Source: an uncultured Thiotrichaceae bacterium
Lineage (GTDB): Bacteria; Pseudomonadota; Gammaproteobacteria; Thiotrichales; Thiotrichaceae
Direction of reading: 5' to 3'
DNA: 64,000 nt
NCBI GenBank assembly: GCA_937925855.1
Contig: CALAMO010000020.1
Span: 116,382-180,381, forward strand
Part shown: piece by piece, positions 62,068 to 64,000 of the stretch
How the letters are laid out: each line of letters starts with the position of its first letter
How positions within the stretch are numbered: position 1 is the first letter of the stretch
Program-made: the position numbers and the translations under genes
Notes under the pieces: generated by a model
Told to the model about the DNA's origin: nothing
The model's database searches: none
What the model saw: only the letters and a program-made list of their open reading frames with translations

Positions 62068-63240
62068 TTAGGTCTTGCTAAAGCGAGCAAATGCCCACTC
62101 CAGCCAATGCGTCAGTGCTTTCAGGTCGCGGGTCTCAACGGTAGCACCGCCCCAGATGCGGAAGCCGGGAGGTGCATCACGGTAGTTGGCGATGTCAAAA
62201 GCAGCGCCTTCCGCGTCCAGCCAGCCAACCATTTGTTTGATCGCAGCCTGTTTGGCGTCTTTGTCCAACTGCTGGAACGCCGGGTCAATCACCTGTAGGC
62301 ACATGGCGGTGGGTGAGCGTGTTGTTGGGTCACCAGCGAGCCAGTCAATCCATGGGCATTGCTGCACCCATTTATCGAGGCATTCAAAATTAGCCTGCGT
62401 GCGCTGCCACAGTGCCTTGCGTCCGCCTAAATCTTCTGCCCAATCGAGCGCGGCGTGCAGGTCGGCAATCGCCAGCATGCTCGGCGTGTTAATGGTCGCG
62501 CCATTAAAGATGCCTGCGTTCAGCGCCTGATTTTTAGTGAGGCGGAATATTTTGGGCAGCGGGCGCTTTGGGGTAAAGCTTTCCAGGCGCTCGACGGCGC
62601 GTGGACTCAGTGCCAGCATGCCGTGCGCGCCTTCGCCGCCCAGCACTTTCTGCCATGACCAGGTCACCACATCCAGCTTGTCGAAATCCATAGGCATCGC
62701 ATAAGCTGCTGAAGTCGCATCGCACAGCACCAGTCCGCTACGGTCAGCTGCGATCCAGTCAAGGTGTGGTACGCGCACGCCGCTGGTGGTGCCGTTAAAC
62801 ACCATGACAATATCGTTGTCGGGGTTGGTCTGCGTGAGGTCAGGCAGGTCGCCGTAGTCGGCTTGGAGTACGTTGAGTTCGGGTAAATCCAGCAGCGCTA
62901 AATCTTTCGCCCAATCGCCAGAAAAACTGTCCCACACCAAGGCGTCAACCGGCTTCGCGCCGAGCAGCGACCACATCGCCATTTCAAACGCACCGGTATC
63001 TGAACCGGGCACAATGCCGAGTTTCCAGTCTGCGGGTAAACCAAGGAGTTCATGCGAGCGCTGAATCGCGCTGTGGATAGATTGTTTAGCATCTTTGGCG
63101 CGGTGACTGCGGCCAAGATGCGTGGTGTTGATATGATTTATCTCCCAACCCGGATATTTTTTACACGGGCCGGATGAGAAACGCGCATCGTTTGGACGCA
63201 CGTCGGGCATTACGGGAATGCCAATAGCGTTCTCGTTCAC
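62068..63240 (-). CDS. serC: Phosphoserine aminotransferase SerC (Methanosarcina/alphaproteobacterial type)
   Basis: This 390-residue PLP enzyme has the variant N-terminus PNDARFSSGPCKKYPGW and the PLP Lys in WSWQKVLGGEGAHG. SHRAKDAKQSI replaces the SHR motif setting of E. coli SerC. This type (sometimes serC_2) is usual in alphaproteobacteria and some archaea, and less common in gammaproteobacteria. It makes phosphoserine from phosphohydroxypyruvate and glutamate. With serA and serB downstream it completes the pathway. Confidence 0.88.
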   Translation of the reverse strand: MNENAIGIPVMPDVRPNDARFSSGPCKKYPGWEINHINTTHLGRSHRAKDAKQSIHSAIQRSHELLGLPADWKLGIVPGSDTGAFEMAMWSLLGAKPVDALVWDSFSGDWAKDLALLDLPELNVLQADYGDLPDLTQTNPDNDIVMVFNGTTSGVRVPHLDWIAADRSGLVLCDATSAAYAMPMDFDKLDVVTWSWQKVLGGEGAHGMLALSPRAVERLESFTPKRPLPKIFRLTKNQALNAGIFNGATINTPSMLAIADLHAALDWAEDLGGRKALWQRTQANFECLDKWVQQCPWIDWLAGDPTTRSPTAMCLQVIDPAFQQLDKDAKQAAIKQMVGWLDAEGAAFDIANYRDAPPGFRIWGGATVETRDLKALTHWLEWAFARFSKT

Positions 63241-63550
63241 GGTATAACCTCTAGTTATGGGTGGTTTGCTCCACCAGGCCCTTTTAGGCTAACACGAGCT
63301 TGGAATTAGATGCTAGTTTTTGTTGAGATCTGGTTTTTTGAGCGATGGTGGCATGAATATGCCGTTGAGTTGGATCAATGTTTTATTTAAGTATCGGGCA
63401 TTCGTACTGTGAAAGTGTATGTAACCTTCCAATATAGAAAAAATTTGGATGTCATGCAGTTGTTGGCAGCTTGAAGGTTACATAGTCACTATAGTCAGTG
63501 TGACCTATTGGATTTGCACCTGAGTAACTATTACCGCGAAATAAGGGCCC
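63241..63550. other. Gap upstream of serC with no recognised gene
   Basis: The first part should hold the serC promoter on the minus strand. The rest is AT-rich and leads into transposase remnants. A minus-strand frame at 63452-63706 looks like a shadow of those remnants. Confidence 0.4.
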
Positions 63551-63755
63551 AGGCGACTGATGCAGCTGATGGCTGAAATTTACCTGGCCCCCTTTTTTTC
63601 GGTAGTCTTCAGATGCGGAATTATTTACGGTGTGAATACGGCTACCGGATTGAACGTAAGCGGGTGCAGTAACTGATGTGCTTAAGGTAGCTGGTCTCTT
63701 CAACACGGATCAGGGCGCGCAGTTTACCGGTAAAATTTTCACAGGATTGTCTTGA
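63551..63755 (+). pseudogene. Decayed IS3-family transposase (OrfB) fragments
   Basis: Two pieces of an IS3-type OrfB are recognisable in order: RRLMQLMAEIYLAP (63551-63592), matching the RLMxLMGLEAIY region, and, after a deletion, LFNTDQGAQFTGKIFTGL (63696-63752), matching the catalytic-core block NTDQGSQFTS. Stops and frameshifts separate them, and no terminal repeats are visible. The element is inactive. The second piece lies 15 nt from the end of the TPR gene. Confidence 0.65.
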
Positions 63756-63769
63756 ACATGGCGCCCACT

Positions 63770-64000
63770 TTACTTCTCAAGTTCTTGCTTTACGTAATCC
63801 AGATTTCCCTGCATGGTTTTTACGTTTGGATGTTCATCACTAAACGTTTTTTTCAGTAGCATGAGCGCTTGTTCCAGGTATTCAGCAGATTGTTGTAACT
63901 GGCCTTGATAAAACGAAAGTGTTCCCAGATTGTTGAGTGTTGTCGCCACCGAGGGATGGTCTTTGCCCAGCGCTTTTTCTTTAATCGCCAAGGAACGCTG
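63770..64000 (-). CDS. C-terminal end of a kinesin-light-chain-type TPR protein, partial
   Basis: The frame enters from the right edge and ends at TAA 63770-63772. The visible 76 residues contain TPR repeats of the kinesin light chain/TPR_12 type: GKDHPSVATTLNNLGTLSF then QLQQSAEYLEQALMLLKK and DEHPNVKTMQGNLDYV. Such repeats often cap NB-ARC or CHAT-type signalling proteins, but the N-terminal domains lie outside the window, so function cannot be stated. Confidence 0.75.
   Translation of the reverse strand, partial: QRSLAIKEKALGKDHPSVATTLNNLGTLSFYQGQLQQSAEYLEQALMLLKKTFSDEHPNVKTMQGNLDYVKQELEK

Noticed and set aside
63452..63706. 84-residue minus-strand protein
   Set aside because: It lies antisense to recognisable IS3 transposase fragments and has no ribosome site or family similarity.

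Overview
The window looks like a chromosomal stretch of a marine-type gammaproteobacterium, moderately GC-rich and densely packed. This is an inference from family content (H-NS, soluble transhydrogenase, TctABC/TctDE, AapJQMP, CopABCD, SerCAB). I cannot name the genus. I recognised no tRNA, rRNA or CRISPR array.

Region 1 (about 1-22.6 kb) is a copper and sulfane-sulfur stress island. It starts with the tail of a MetE-like methionine synthase and a CopD permease. A persulfide dioxygenase operon with two YeeE/YedE permeases follows, behind a promoter whose -10 lies inside an AT-rich inverted repeat. Next come a His-rich leader protein, a small membrane protein, a CopC-DUF411 fusion and a lipoprotein cytochrome c. 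An SDR/AraC pair interrupts the series. The core is a CopL-like peptide, multicopper oxidase CopA, outer-membrane CopB, two paralogous cupredoxins, a MerR-family regulator, a CopC-SnoaL fusion, a second CopD, a broken SnoaL tail, a free DUF411 protein, a small exported protein, a CopRS/CusRS two-component system, a Cu+ P-type ATPase and another cytochrome c. Two MerR-type promoters with 19-bp spacers and shared half-sites precede the CopL/CopA cluster and the ATPase. A CusR-like box lies upstream of the exported protein and the two-component system. Paralogous domains recombined in different fusions suggest local duplication and deletion.

Region 2 (20.7-26 kb) holds a phospholipid/isoprenylcysteine-type methyltransferase, a lipoprotein divergent from a Crp/Fnr regulator with an FNR-like box between them, glutathionyl-hydroquinone reductase divergent from a LysR regulator, and an M20 amidohydrolase.

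Region 3 (26.1-32.8 kb) is the most unusual part. A three-module TIR/TIR-like protein is followed after 37 nt by a 1,724-residue STAND-type NTPase with a membrane segment and 21 WD40-type repeats. A (GATACC)14 microsatellite encodes an Asp-Thr linker between its Walker A and Walker B motifs. I read this pair as a candidate immune or signalling system. Its stop codon overlaps the stop of the convergent tctA gene.

Region 4 (32.8-41.1 kb) contains the TctCBA tricarboxylate transporter, divergent from TctD/TctE and a periplasmic binding protein, with a full Pho-box match in the divergent region. An H-NS family protein sits between two gene-poor, AT-rich gaps, one of which holds a possible 53-residue protein.

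Region 5 (41.1-64 kb) is mostly housekeeping: a giant exported/membrane protein of unknown function, SthA, a coiled-coil lipoprotein, an epimerase, a class V aminotransferase, a RutR-like TetR, PpiC, DgkA, a crotonase, RidA-Alr, the AapJQMP amino-acid ABC transporter, and a serC-serA-serB cluster. The right edge holds a decayed IS3-family transposase and the end of a TPR protein.
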